From Dehalococcoidia bacterium (lineage in GTDB: Bacteria > Chloroflexota > Dehalococcoidia > JAUYDP01), in contig JAUYDP010000334.1 in assembly GCA_030691805.1 (NCBI GenBank), positions 1 through 5,768 of the forward strand: a stretch of 5,768 nt of DNA, written 5' to 3'. The translations under genes and the position numbers were made by a program. Under the pieces are notes generated by a model that saw nothing but the letters and a program-made list of their open reading frames with translations, ran no database searches and was not told where the DNA came from. This document shows positions 1-5,156 of the stretch, piece by piece. Each line of letters begins with the position of its first letter. The first letter of the stretch is position 1.

Positions 1-45
1 CTGGAGCGGACGGCGCATTCGCCGCCGCTCAGCCGGACGTTCGCC
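1..45 (+). other. Right part of an attC-like recombination site (putative, cut by window edge)
   Basis: Positions 1-32 fold into a strong hairpin. CTG (1-3) pairs with CAG (30-32), AGCGG (5-9) with CCGCT (25-29), and CGGCG (11-15) with CGCCG (20-24), around loop CATT (16-19). Single unpaired bases remain at G4 and A10. The hairpin is followed by CCGG, then AC, then GTTCGCC (39-45). A long imperfect stem with extrahelical bases on one arm, followed by a short spacer and a GTT-headed heptamer, is the plan of the 3' half of an integron attC site. GTTCGCC departs from the GTTRRRY consensus at two positions, and the 5' half lies outside the window, so the call is tentative. It could be an unrelated hairpin, for example the terminator stem of an upstream gene, although no T-run follows it. 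Confidence 0.38.
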
Positions 46-56
46 GTCAAAACGAC

Positions 57-85
57 TTGACATCGGGATGATGATGTCGTACGAT
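57..85 (+). promoter_or_regulatory. Sigma70-like promoter of the yefM-yoeB module
   Basis: A perfect -35 hexamer TTGACA (57-62) is followed by a 17-nt spacer and a -10 hexamer TACGAT (80-85), which matches TATAAT at four of six positions including the key first two and last bases. Transcription would start near 91-93, just before the Shine-Dalgarno, so the leader is very short. The -10 element lies inside the operator palindrome described at 77-98, which suggests repression by blocking polymerase. Confidence 0.75.
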
Positions 86-98
86 ATGTGGTACGATA
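77..98 (+). promoter_or_regulatory. Paired GTAC operator, probable YefM-YoeB autorepression site
   Basis: The octamer GTACGATA occurs twice as a direct repeat, at 79-86 and 91-98. The first copy sits in the 8-bp palindrome TCGTACGA (77-84). The second keeps only the GTAC core (91-94). The two cores are 12 bp apart centre to centre. The E. coli yefM-yoeB operator is known to have a long and a short palindrome with TGTACA cores 12 bp apart, and the geometry here is the same. The first palindrome covers the -10 element and the second covers the expected transcription start. Binding by this YefM is inferred. Confidence 0.6.
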
Positions 99-106
99 AG
101 GAGGTG
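98..106 (+). promoter_or_regulatory. Strong Shine-Dalgarno of yefM, decides its start
   Basis: AAGGAGGTG is a near-complete complement of the 16S rRNA 3' end. The core ends at 104, leaving 9 nt to the ATG at 114 but only 3 nt to the TTG at 108. This favours the ATG as the start codon. Confidence 0.8.
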
Positions 107-113
107 ATTGAGG

Positions 114-356
114 ATGACAACGCTGTCTGCATCAGAAGCCAGAAAACGCCTATATAATCTAGTTGACGAAGTGAAGGAAACACACGAGCCGGTTCAGATC
201 GTAGGCAAGAGGAGTTCTGCAATCCTCGTCTCGGAGGAGGACAGGCGGGCACTTCAGGAGACACTGTACCTGACATCCATACCTGGTAAGATAGAGTCCA
301 TCCGGGAGGGGTTGAGCACTGCCGTCGAGGAGTGCGACGAGGAACCTGGCTGGTGA
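114..356 (+). CDS. yefM: YefM/Phd-family antitoxin
   Basis: Antitoxin of a type II toxin-antitoxin pair, 80 residues from ATG 114. A TTG at 108 would add two residues but is too close to the Shine-Dalgarno. The N-terminal part (about residues 3-50) has the Phd/YefM pattern: SASEARKRL at the start, then a helix, then PVQIVGKRSSAILVSEED, which forms the DNA-binding dimer fold. The stretch ALQETLYLTSIPG is typical of YefM proper. The acidic C-terminal tail (EECDEEPGW) is the flexible part expected to wrap and neutralise the YoeB toxin. The gene's last bases overlap the start of yoeB (GTGA, 353-356), so translation is coupled and antitoxin is made first. The protein should bind its own promoter through the paired GTAC sites. 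The family assignment is firm; activity is inferred. Confidence 0.93.
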   Translation: MTTLSASEARKRLYNLVDEVKETHEPVQIVGKRSSAILVSEEDRRALQETLYLTSIPGKIESIREGLSTAVEECDEEPGW

Positions 357-616
357 GTTGGCGGCTGGTTTTTACCAAGCAGGCTGAGAAAGACGCGAAA
401 AGAATAGCACCATCAGGCCTTAAGCCCCAGGCAAATCGCCTATTGGACATCCTCAGAGAAGACCCCTACCGGAACCCACCGCCATACGAAAAGCTTGTGG
501 GAGACCTTTCCGGCGCTTATTCCCGAAGAATCAATATTCAGCATCGGCTGGTTTACCAAATCGTGGACGATATCGAAACCGTCAAGATCATCCACATGTG
601 GACACATTATGAATAG
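353..616 (+). CDS. yoeB: YoeB-family mRNA interferase toxin
   Basis: Ribosome-dependent endoribonuclease that cuts mRNA in the A site, of the RelE/YoeB fold; 87 residues against 84 in E. coli. The start chosen is GTG 353, which overlaps the yefM stop and has GAGGA (339-343) 9 nt upstream. A longer frame back to 332 would add seven residues inside yefM without support. Residues matching the E. coli catalytic set are all present: Glu46 (in YEKL), Arg59 and Arg65 (in SRRI and HRLVY), and the C-terminal His85-Tyr86 pair corresponding to His83-Tyr84. One extra Glu follows the Tyr. The motifs LSGAYSRRI and HRLVY are family signatures. The toxin looks intact and should be active unless bound by YefM. 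The pair is convergent to the operon on its right and may lie on a mobile cassette. Confidence 0.94.
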   Translation: MSWRLVFTKQAEKDAKRIAPSGLKPQANRLLDILREDPYRNPPPYEKLVGDLSGAYSRRINIQHRLVYQIVDDIETVKIIHMWTHYE

Positions 617-630
617 CCAGACAAATTTTG

Positions 631-688
631 GGCGAACAACGCCATCCAGCGGATGCGTTACGGGCAATGGTGATCGCGAACGTTAGCC
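631..688 (+). other. attC-like inverted repeat downstream of yoeB (putative)
   Basis: The ends GGCGAAC (631-637) and GTTAGCC (682-688) are complementary at six of seven positions and have the AAC/GTT triplets required in attC core sites. Inside, CGCCATC (640-646) can pair with GATCGCG (672-678) at six of seven positions. A competing internal hairpin pairs AACG and CATCC (638-647, C642 bulged) with GGATG and CGTT (651-659). Total length is 58 nt, within the attC size range. The right end shares nine of eleven bases with the end of the element at 1-45 (GGACGTTCGCC at 35-45, GAACGTTAGCC at 678-688). GGCGAAC is the exact complement of GTTCGCC at 39-45, as expected for the two ends of one cassette. 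The fold is imperfect and the heptamers are off-consensus. Confidence 0.38.
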
Positions 689-723
689 GGAGAACGCACA
701 TCATGTCAAGGTTTCATGAGGAT

Positions 724-1062
724 CTACTCGAACAGCTTACTTGTCTCGTCCCGGGCCTTGTCCACGACCTGGTCCACCTGACGCTGGGTTTCCGCGTCCG
801 CCCCCAGCTCCCGGACCCGCTTCTTGGCCCAGAGGCCCACATTGCGGGAGTCCTTGTAGTATTCATCCCCAGAAGCCCGGCCTGTGTCCACCTCTGACAG
901 GCGGTCGCCCTCGGACCGGTGGTAGGCAAAGGCGGAGAACAGCCTGGTGAGGTCCTGGCTGCCACAGGCCTGGCACTCCACCTCGGCCTGGCGGGAAAGG
1001 CTCAGGACCAAGAGGCTGGTCTTGGCTCCGCAGGATTTGCAACGGTATTCGTATATCGGCAT
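724..1062 (-). CDS. FmdB-type zinc-ribbon protein
   Basis: Small protein of 112 residues with the FmdB/CxxC_CxxC_SSSS zinc-ribbon domain at residues 1-45. It opens with the family signature MPIYEYRC, and the metal ligands are Cys8, Cys11, Cys30 and Cys33, followed by a short strand ending in RLFSAFAYH. The remaining part (46-112) is polar and probably helical, with no pattern I recognise. FmdB was named as a putative regulator of an amidase gene in Methylophilus, but for most members the role is unknown, so only a regulatory or nucleic-acid-binding role can be suggested. The ATG at 1062 follows an AGGGTGG sequence. It is the last gene of the minus-strand cluster, 14 nt after the DUF503 gene, and runs toward the toxin-antitoxin module. 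GC is high here (44 of 60 bases in 781-840). Confidence 0.85.
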   Translation of the reverse strand: MPIYEYRCKSCGAKTSLLVLSLSRQAEVECQACGSQDLTRLFSAFAYHRSEGDRLSEVDTGRASGDEYYKDSRNVGLWAKKRVRELGADAETQRQVDQVVDKARDETSKLFE

Positions 1063-1076
1063 AGCACCACCCTATT

Positions 1077-1370
1077 CTAGCACGCGGAGAGGATCTCTAT
1101 CTCGTAATCGGTCATGACGGCTTCCCAGCGCGTCGTTTCTACGAAGTGGACCACCTTGGACAGGGTCTCGTTGATATGCTGGCTGTCGTTGCTAACACAT
1201 GCAACTCCCAGGTAGGCTACCTGCCAGAGGTCGTTGCCGTCTATCTCCGCAATCGAGACATTGAAGCGGTTCTTCACCCTCTCGATCATAGACTTCAGAA
1301 CCTGACGCTTTCCCTTGAGCGACTGGTTTTCGGGAAGATGTAGGGCAATCCTGCATGCGCCAATTATCAT
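1077..1370 (-). CDS. DUF503 family protein (YlxP-like)
   Basis: Small conserved protein of 97 residues, the usual size for DUF503. Family features visible are the opening MIIGACRIALHLPENQSLKGKR, the helix QVLKSMIERVKNRFNVSIAEI, and the C-terminal strand YEIEIL. In Bacillus the homologue YlxP is encoded in the nusA-infB region, which suggests a link to translation or ribosome assembly, but the biochemical role is not settled. Here it lies between a glycosyltransferase and an FmdB-like gene instead. AGGTG at 1376-1380 directly follows the TAA of the upstream gene and precedes the ATG at 1370 by 5 nt. With a 12-nt gap, translational coupling is likely. No missing parts are seen. Confidence 0.88.
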   Translation of the reverse strand: MIIGACRIALHLPENQSLKGKRQVLKSMIERVKNRFNVSIAEIDGNDLWQVAYLGVACVSNDSQHINETLSKVVHFVETTRWEAVMTDYEIEILSAC

Positions 1371-1382
1371 AACGACACCTGA

Positions 1383-3341
1383 TTAATAACTGTTTCTTTG
1401 GGGAGGCCCAGGTGATACGGCATTAACCGTCGGCGCCACCACTTCGACCTGGAAAACCCTGAGACTCGTAGTGTCAAGTCCATCCTCACCCTTAGTTTTA
1501 AGGTTTTCAAAAGGATTTGCCTGATACATACCTATGTTCAGCCAATAGGTGCCCAAAGGGATATCCCTAGGCGCCCTAAGGATATGAAAGTCCTTATAGG
1601 TCTTTCCACCCTCCCATTGGGTAGTGGAAATAACATTGTCGGATTGGGCATATGTTTTCCAGTTATCGTCTACCAGATGTACAAAGGTGCTGTAGTCACG
1701 CTCCAGATCCGTGGTAGGACGCCAGTAAAGCCCCAGGCGCAAGTCATCTCCAGCATTGACTCTAAGATATTCCAATTCGATCTTCTCGATCTCTACAGTT
1801 CCAAAACGGTTGCCTAAATTCCTGGAAGCCAGATTTCGGTCCGGGCCGGTATTCCAGAGCCTGAATATGCTCAGACTCCTAATGCTAGAATTAGGGTTAC
1901 TTAACCGCTTTACCCGGGAATAGAATTGGGTGAATCGGCTGTTAGACGCTAAATATTGGTCGAAAGGGTTCTCATCTAGCAACACTACGAATTCAGGCCA
2001 GAAATGGAAGACGCTCCAAACCAGGTCCTGTCTTTCAAGGCGTTTGGCCACCTGTGGACTGGTCAGGCCGGCGAAATCTACTATTGGAAGTTTTGAATAG
2101 TACCCTATAACCCCTATCTCCATGGCCTCCACGACGGCGCCAGAACCGGCGTTAATATCTAACCACTCACCTACCTCTCGGTATAGGCCCATCCGTCCGT
2201 CCGGCCCAGATCTAAGCATCTCACCATCTCTCGCGAGGCTACTGGTCCAAAAAGGGGCGCTGAGCAGCACGACCACCAGAGCCGAGGTCAGGGTACGATT
2301 TTGTTGCCTCAACAGTTCCAGACACTTGTTCAGTCCAAGAGCTACGGAAAAAAGAACAGCAGGAATTGCCGGCGCTAGATACCAGTGGTAAAAAGGGACA
2401 GCTAACTTTTGGTACGACAGAACGTAAAGAAGGCCCCAGCCAATTACTGGCAGAAGGAACCGGTCTTTGATTATCCCCTGCGCCAGACCCAACAATAGCA
2501 GGGCCAGCAATAGTACCCTGATAGCAGCCGGCTCGAAAGCCCACTGAAAGTAGTCCGTGGCGCCGGGCAAGAAAGTTGAAAACCAACCCAGGCTCAACTG
2601 GGCCGTCTTAGCTGCAAGGGTATTGGGGAAGAGAGAGCCAAAAAAGGTCATAGAGAAGACAAACCAGGGAATGCATAACCCCGCGTAGATAAGGGTTTCA
2701 CGGTAGGGAAACCGCCGGGTCATTATGATTTGATATAGCAGCAATGGCGCGGCCAGAGTGATAGCATCCATTCTGGTTAACGTGGCTAAGGCCAGAAGCG
2801 CCGCCGCCCAAAGGCTCTTTCCCGAAATTAGTAGACCAACCGAGCCCAAGGCCAGAGCCATGTAGAAGTTCGTCTCCATGCCAAATGTTGTCGGAAAAAG
2901 AGGAAAGAGTACGTAAAGCAGTCCGGCAGCCATCGCGATGGTCACAGGAACCCGGGGCGCCAAAATTAGGAACATCAGTGTCCCGCTTATGGCAAACGCC
3001 AAAATGCTGATAACAGTACTCGTCGCCGGCACATCGAGGCCAATTAAGGACAAGGCTCCAAGCACCAAGGTATACAGTGGGCTAGTTGTCACCATAACCT
3101 GCTCGCCCTGGTTATAAACAAATCCGTTGCCAGCAGCGAGGTTCTCGGCTACTCTGTAGGTAATCCAGGGATCATCGAAGGTCGAAGCCCGCAAAAGGAT
3201 ACCTACGACTAAGCCAGTAACCAAGACGATCAGGAATCCGATACCTTGGGCCGAGGTGAGTTGGCGCAAACTAGCCCCTTGTGGCTTTTCAGTATTAGCA
3301 GCCACGTTCACGCTCTTCCCACAGGAGCGTAGCGCCGGCAT
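1383..3341 (-). CDS. GT-C family membrane glycosyltransferase with C-terminal beta-domain
   Basis: Polytopic transferase of 652 residues, expected to use a polyprenyl-phosphate sugar donor on the outer face of the membrane. About eleven hydrophobic segments lie between residues 33 and 366. The first loop carries the acidic pair Asp56-Asp57 in FDDPWITYRVAENLAAGNG, the place of the GT-C catalytic Asp. GMET (154-157), TRMD (189-192) and FGSLFPNTLAAK (234-245) match motifs of the AftB/ArnT-like branch. An extracytoplasmic part (about 370-500) holds IGVIGYYSKLPIVDFAGL, common in these enzymes. Residues about 513-636 form a beta-sandwich-like domain (LRLGLYWRPTTDLERDYSTF), probably for carbohydrate binding. 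The ATG at 3341 lies 9 nt past the nuclease stop without a visible Shine-Dalgarno; GTG at 3305 or 3311 is an alternative start. Acceptor and sugar cannot be told. GC is lower than in neighbours (26 of 60 in 1861-1920). Confidence 0.85.
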   Translation of the reverse strand: MPALRSCGKSVNVAANTEKPQGASLRQLTSAQGIGFLIVLVTGLVVGILLRASTFDDPWITYRVAENLAAGNGFVYNQGEQVMVTTSPLYTLVLGALSLIGLDVPATSTVISILAFAISGTLMFLILAPRVPVTIAMAAGLLYVLFPLFPTTFGMETNFYMALALGSVGLLISGKSLWAAALLALATLTRMDAITLAAPLLLYQIIMTRRFPYRETLIYAGLCIPWFVFSMTFFGSLFPNTLAAKTAQLSLGWFSTFLPGATDYFQWAFEPAAIRVLLLALLLLGLAQGIIKDRFLLPVIGWGLLYVLSYQKLAVPFYHWYLAPAIPAVLFSVALGLNKCLELLRQQNRTLTSALVVVLLSAPFWTSSLARDGEMLRSGPDGRMGLYREVGEWLDINAGSGAVVEAMEIGVIGYYSKLPIVDFAGLTSPQVAKRLERQDLVWSVFHFWPEFVVLLDENPFDQYLASNSRFTQFYSRVKRLSNPNSSIRSLSIFRLWNTGPDRNLASRNLGNRFGTVEIEKIELEYLRVNAGDDLRLGLYWRPTTDLERDYSTFVHLVDDNWKTYAQSDNVISTTQWEGGKTYKDFHILRAPRDIPLGTYWLNIGMYQANPFENLKTKGEDGLDTTSLRVFQVEVVAPTVNAVSPGPPQRNSY

Positions 3342-3350
3342 TGGCGCATT

Positions 3351-3902
3351 TCATCGTTCTCCCCACAGCCCTCGCCCCGCTCCCCTGGCATCTTTCTCTA
3401 ACCGGGCCAATAGGTCCTGGTGTTTCACGTCCGGAGGATAGCTGGTGGCGTAGGCGTAGCCCAGGCGCACCAGCTCGGCATTGACCATGGTCGCGTCCAG
3501 ATAAACGTAACGTAGGAGGCGTCCGTACCGGTCGGTCTCAGACACGTCACGCTCCAGGACCACTTTTTTGCCCTCCACTAACTCCCTGTTCTTTTCCTTA
3601 GCCTTCTCCGCCCAGGCCTTCACCGCTGGCCGTGAGTCCGTTATCTCCGGGGTGTTGATACCGATATAACGTACCCTCTGCCCACCATCCAGCTCTACCG
3701 TATCACCATCAATAACCCTGACGACCCGGGCCTCCTGGCGCCCTGGACCCGAAGTAGCAACCGGGGACGGAGAAGCCGCCGGCTTCGCGGTCGCCTTGGC
3801 CGGGGGTGTAATGGTAGCTGGGGGTGCTGCTCCACGCTGGTCGCCTCCACAACCTACCAGGGCAAGGACCAGGACACCCAGGCTCAGCCACCGTACCATC
3901 AT
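3351..3902 (-). CDS. Thermonuclease-family (SNase-like) lipoprotein
   Basis: Secreted, membrane-anchored Ca-dependent nuclease homologue, 183 residues from ATG 3902. TTG 3908 and ATG 3899 are alternatives, and none has a clear Shine-Dalgarno. A short signal peptide ends in the lipobox LVGC with the lipidated Cys18. A Pro/Ala/Thr-rich linker (about 22-55) follows, then the SNase domain (about 58-181). Residues equivalent to the Staphylococcus aureus active site are Asp65 and Asp67 (IDGDT), Arg78, Asn83 in place of Asp40, Glu86 (NTPE) and Arg128 (DRYGR). The Asn for Asp change is common in this family. The C-terminal motifs MVNAELVRLGYAY and AGRGLW are present, so the domain is complete. It is first in the minus-strand cluster, 9 nt before the glycosyltransferase. 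Extracellular nucleic-acid degradation for nutrient or phosphate gain is a likely but unproven role. Confidence 0.92.
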   Translation of the reverse strand: MMVRWLSLGVLVLALVGCGGDQRGAAPPATITPPAKATAKPAASPSPVATSGPGRQEARVVRVIDGDTVELDGGQRVRYIGINTPEITDSRPAVKAWAEKAKEKNRELVEGKKVVLERDVSETDRYGRLLRYVYLDATMVNAELVRLGYAYATSYPPDVKHQDLLARLEKDARGAGRGLWGER

Positions 3903-3975
3903 CTGCAATTGAGGTTGGCCATGGCTCTAAAGGTTTCCCTAGCTTCTCCGAAACATTCGGGGCGCCAACCAATAG

Positions 3976-4003
3976 GTAGGGGCGTACGGCTATGCGCCCC
4001 TAC
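3976..4003. repeat. Palindrome copy 1 of the 108-bp array
   Basis: Arms GTAGGGGCG (3976-3984) and CGCCCCTAC (3995-4003) pair perfectly over 9 bp. A G-T wobble (T3985-G3994) and one A-T pair extend the stem before a 6-nt loop. Confidence 0.85.
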
Positions 4004-4083
4004 GGATATAACCCCCCTTTGTGGTAGAGACGCATCGAGATCGTGCCCCTGCCCCAGGAACGGTGTCATTCGTGCCCCAAACG

Positions 4084-4111
4084 GTAGGGGCGCATAGCCG
4101 TGCGCCCCTAT
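4084..4111. repeat. Palindrome copy 2 of the 108-bp array
   Basis: Arms TAGGGGCGCA (4085-4094) and TGCGCCCCTA (4101-4110) pair over 10 bp around loop TAGCCG. The outermost G/T pair (4084/4111) is a wobble in the copy, where copies 1 and 3 have G/C. Confidence 0.85.
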
Positions 4112-4191
4112 AGATGTAACCCCCATTTGTGGTAGAGACGCATCGAGATTGTGCCCCTCCTCCAGAAACGCTGTCGTTCGTCCCCCAAACG

Positions 4192-4219
4192 GTAGGGGCG
4201 CACAGCTGTGCGCCCCTAC
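4192..4219. repeat. Palindrome copy 3 of the 108-bp array, perfect
   Basis: A perfect 28-bp palindrome: the left arm GTAGGGGCGCACAG (4192-4205) is fully complementary to the right arm CTGTGCGCCCCTAC (4206-4219). No spacer bases lie between the arms, so it would form a cruciform in DNA or a 12-bp hairpin in RNA. It is the closest copy to the upstream gene's end. Confidence 0.92.
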
Positions 4220-4241
4220 AGAAACAACACGCCCTGAAAGG

Positions 4242-4279
4242 AAAAAATCCCCCGATGGGTGCATTCCCCAGCAACCGGG
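4242..4279 (-). terminator. Possible intrinsic terminator of the glutamate synthase gene cluster
   Basis: Read on the minus strand, 14 nt after the GXGXG stop codon, CCCG pairs with CGGG (4276-4279 with 4251-4254) and TGGG with CCCA (4267-4270 with 4256-4259). The stems are separated by a 5-nt bulge on one side. GGA and a run of six T (4242-4247) follow. The T-run is convincing but the stem is broken by the bulge, so efficiency is uncertain. Confidence 0.4.
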
Positions 4280-4292
4280 CGCAGCTTGGCTT

Positions 4293-5045
4293 CTAATAGG
4301 CGTATAGCCGGCCATAGGGCCTGAGGTGCAACGGAACAAGCTTCAAAAATGGCGCCCGCAGGATTTCCCCCGCATTATACCCGAAATACCCGGAAAACTC
4401 CTCCACCAGCTGGGAAAGGGTCTTCAAGTCCTGCTCCTTTGGTTCCAGGACCCCTACTTCCTTGCCCAGTTGATAGTCCTTGACTTGGCCCCGGAGATAG
4501 ATGACGCCGCCGTGCATGCCGGTGCCGATAAAGTTGGCCCTGTGATACTGGTCGGCCTTCAGACCTAACCCCAGGACCACCAGCACTCCCCCGGCCATGT
4601 ATTCTCCCAAAAAGTCCTGCGCCGTGCCTCCAATAACCAGTGAGGGTTTCTTCTCCTGGTATTCTTTCATGTGAATGCCCACCCGGTAGCCCACGTCCTC
4701 CCGGACGAAGACTTTGCCACCCCGCATGGCGAAACCGGTAATATCACCGGCGTGGCCGTGGACGATTATCTCCCCGTCGTTCATAGTATTAGCGCAGCCG
4801 TCCTGGGCGTTTCCGTGGACGATTATGCGCGGTCCATCCATGAAGGCCCCCAGGTCGTTGCCGGGGGTGCCGTAGATATCTAACTGCACCGGGCGACGGA
4901 GGTCAGTGCCCAGGTATCGCTGGCCACAGACGTTGTGCAACTCGATCCTCTGGACCCCTTCGGCCACCAGCTCCCGTAGCCTGGCGTTGAGGTCCCGGTA
5001 GTGGATGCCGGTTGCATCTATGCGGACCGTACCGTCGTTAGACAT
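4293..5045 (-). CDS. Stand-alone GXGXG-domain protein of split glutamate synthase
   Basis: Homologue of the C-terminal beta-helix domain of the glutamate synthase large subunit (GltB), here a separate protein of 250 residues, comparable to archaeal split subunits and rhizobial GlxC. The repeated G-rich turns of a right-handed parallel beta-helix are clear: GNDLGAFMDGPRIIVHGNAQ (about 62-81), MNDGEIIVHGHAGDITGFAM (about 88-107), MRGGKVFVREDVGYRVGIHM, IGGTAQDFLGEYMAGGVLVV and IGTGMHGGVIYLRG. The end, RPYGRLYAY, is typical of the family. This domain is structural in GltB and helps hold the FMN and amidotransferase domains together; it has no activity alone. ATG 5045 is chosen because GGGAG (5054-5058) lies 8 nt before it and family members begin here. 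An open frame continues upstream to GTG 5117 but has no family likeness. The FMN-domain gene is upstream on the same strand, separated by a zinc-finger gene and a MITE-like repeat. Confidence 0.9.
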   Translation of the reverse strand: MSNDGTVRIDATGIHYRDLNARLRELVAEGVQRIELHNVCGQRYLGTDLRRPVQLDIYGTPGNDLGAFMDGPRIIVHGNAQDGCANTMNDGEIIVHGHAGDITGFAMRGGKVFVREDVGYRVGIHMKEYQEKKPSLVIGGTAQDFLGEYMAGGVLVVLGLGLKADQYHRANFIGTGMHGGVIYLRGQVKDYQLGKEVGVLEPKEQDLKTLSQLVEEFSGYFGYNAGEILRAPFLKLVPLHLRPYGRLYAY

Positions 5046-5053
5046 CTGGTTCT

Positions 5054-5058
5054 CTCCC
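5054..5058 (-). promoter_or_regulatory. Shine-Dalgarno deciding the GXGXG gene start
   Basis: GGGAG on the minus strand with 8 nt to ATG 5045. Another purine stretch, GGAAGGG, precedes an in-frame ATG at 5087, so a start 14 residues longer cannot be excluded. Confidence 0.6.
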
Positions 5059-5156
5059 AGGGCAACCGCCCCTGGCATTGCTTCCATTTGCTCAGTCCCT
5101 TCCGGTCCCTTCTCCACCTTTTAGGCGGTGTCGAAGAACTTCAGTATGCTTGGAAG

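Larger units (their letters stand above)
3968..4228. repeat. Tandem array, 108-bp period, about 2.3 copies, palindrome-based
   Basis: Equivalent points recur at 3976, 4084 and 4192, an exact 108-bp period. Each unit starts with a 28-bp palindrome (3976-4003, 4084-4111, 4192-4219) followed by an 80-nt spacer (4004-4083, 4112-4191); the third unit stops soon after its palindrome. The two spacers differ at only about ten positions. Each also holds a second, decayed palindrome of similar type beginning GTAGAGACGCATCGAGAT (4024 and 4132) and ending in GTGCCCCT. Palindromes of the TAGGGGCGC...GCGCCCCTA type occur as dispersed intergenic repeats in many uncultured and environmental bacteria. The array lies between the GXGXG gene and the nuclease, both on the minus strand, and could affect mRNA ends. 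No gene is supported in 3909-4292; reading frames there are artefacts of the repeat. Confidence 0.9.

Noticed and set aside
440..667. Minus-strand frame of 75 codons antisense to yoeB
   Set aside because: It is fully opposite a well-recognised toxin gene, and its translation shows no family pattern.
628..965. Frames on both strands over the FmdB gene (628-897 plus, 741-950 plus, 714-965 minus)
   Set aside because: They are shadows of the high-GC zinc-ribbon gene, which has the expected start, Shine-Dalgarno and cysteines; these have Pro/Arg-rich translations and no motif.
2239..2586. Minus-strand frame of 115 codons inside the glycosyltransferase gene
   Set aside because: It is in another frame of a gene with clear family motifs along its length, and its translation is low in recognisable structure.
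3903..3967. Promoter for the nuclease-glycosyltransferase cluster
   Set aside because: One is expected here if the cluster is an operon, but I could find no pair of hexamers with acceptable match and spacing on the minus strand.
3968..4228. CRISPR-like array (palindromic repeats at regular distance)
   Set aside because: There are only three repeats, the intervals are 80 nt long and closely similar to each other instead of unique, and no cas gene is near.
3899..4339. Minus-strand frame of 146 codons with internal protein repeats (GAHSCAPLPFG-like)
   Set aside because: It lies over the 108-bp DNA array, and the apparent protein repeat is only the DNA repeat read in frame, since 108 is a multiple of three. 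Other frames on both strands are equally open, there is no Shine-Dalgarno, and it overlaps the end of the GXGXG gene.
5046..5117. N-terminal extension of the GXGXG protein by 24 residues from GTG 5117
   Set aside because: A well-spaced GGGAG precedes ATG 5045, homologues begin at about that residue, and the extension has no conserved pattern.
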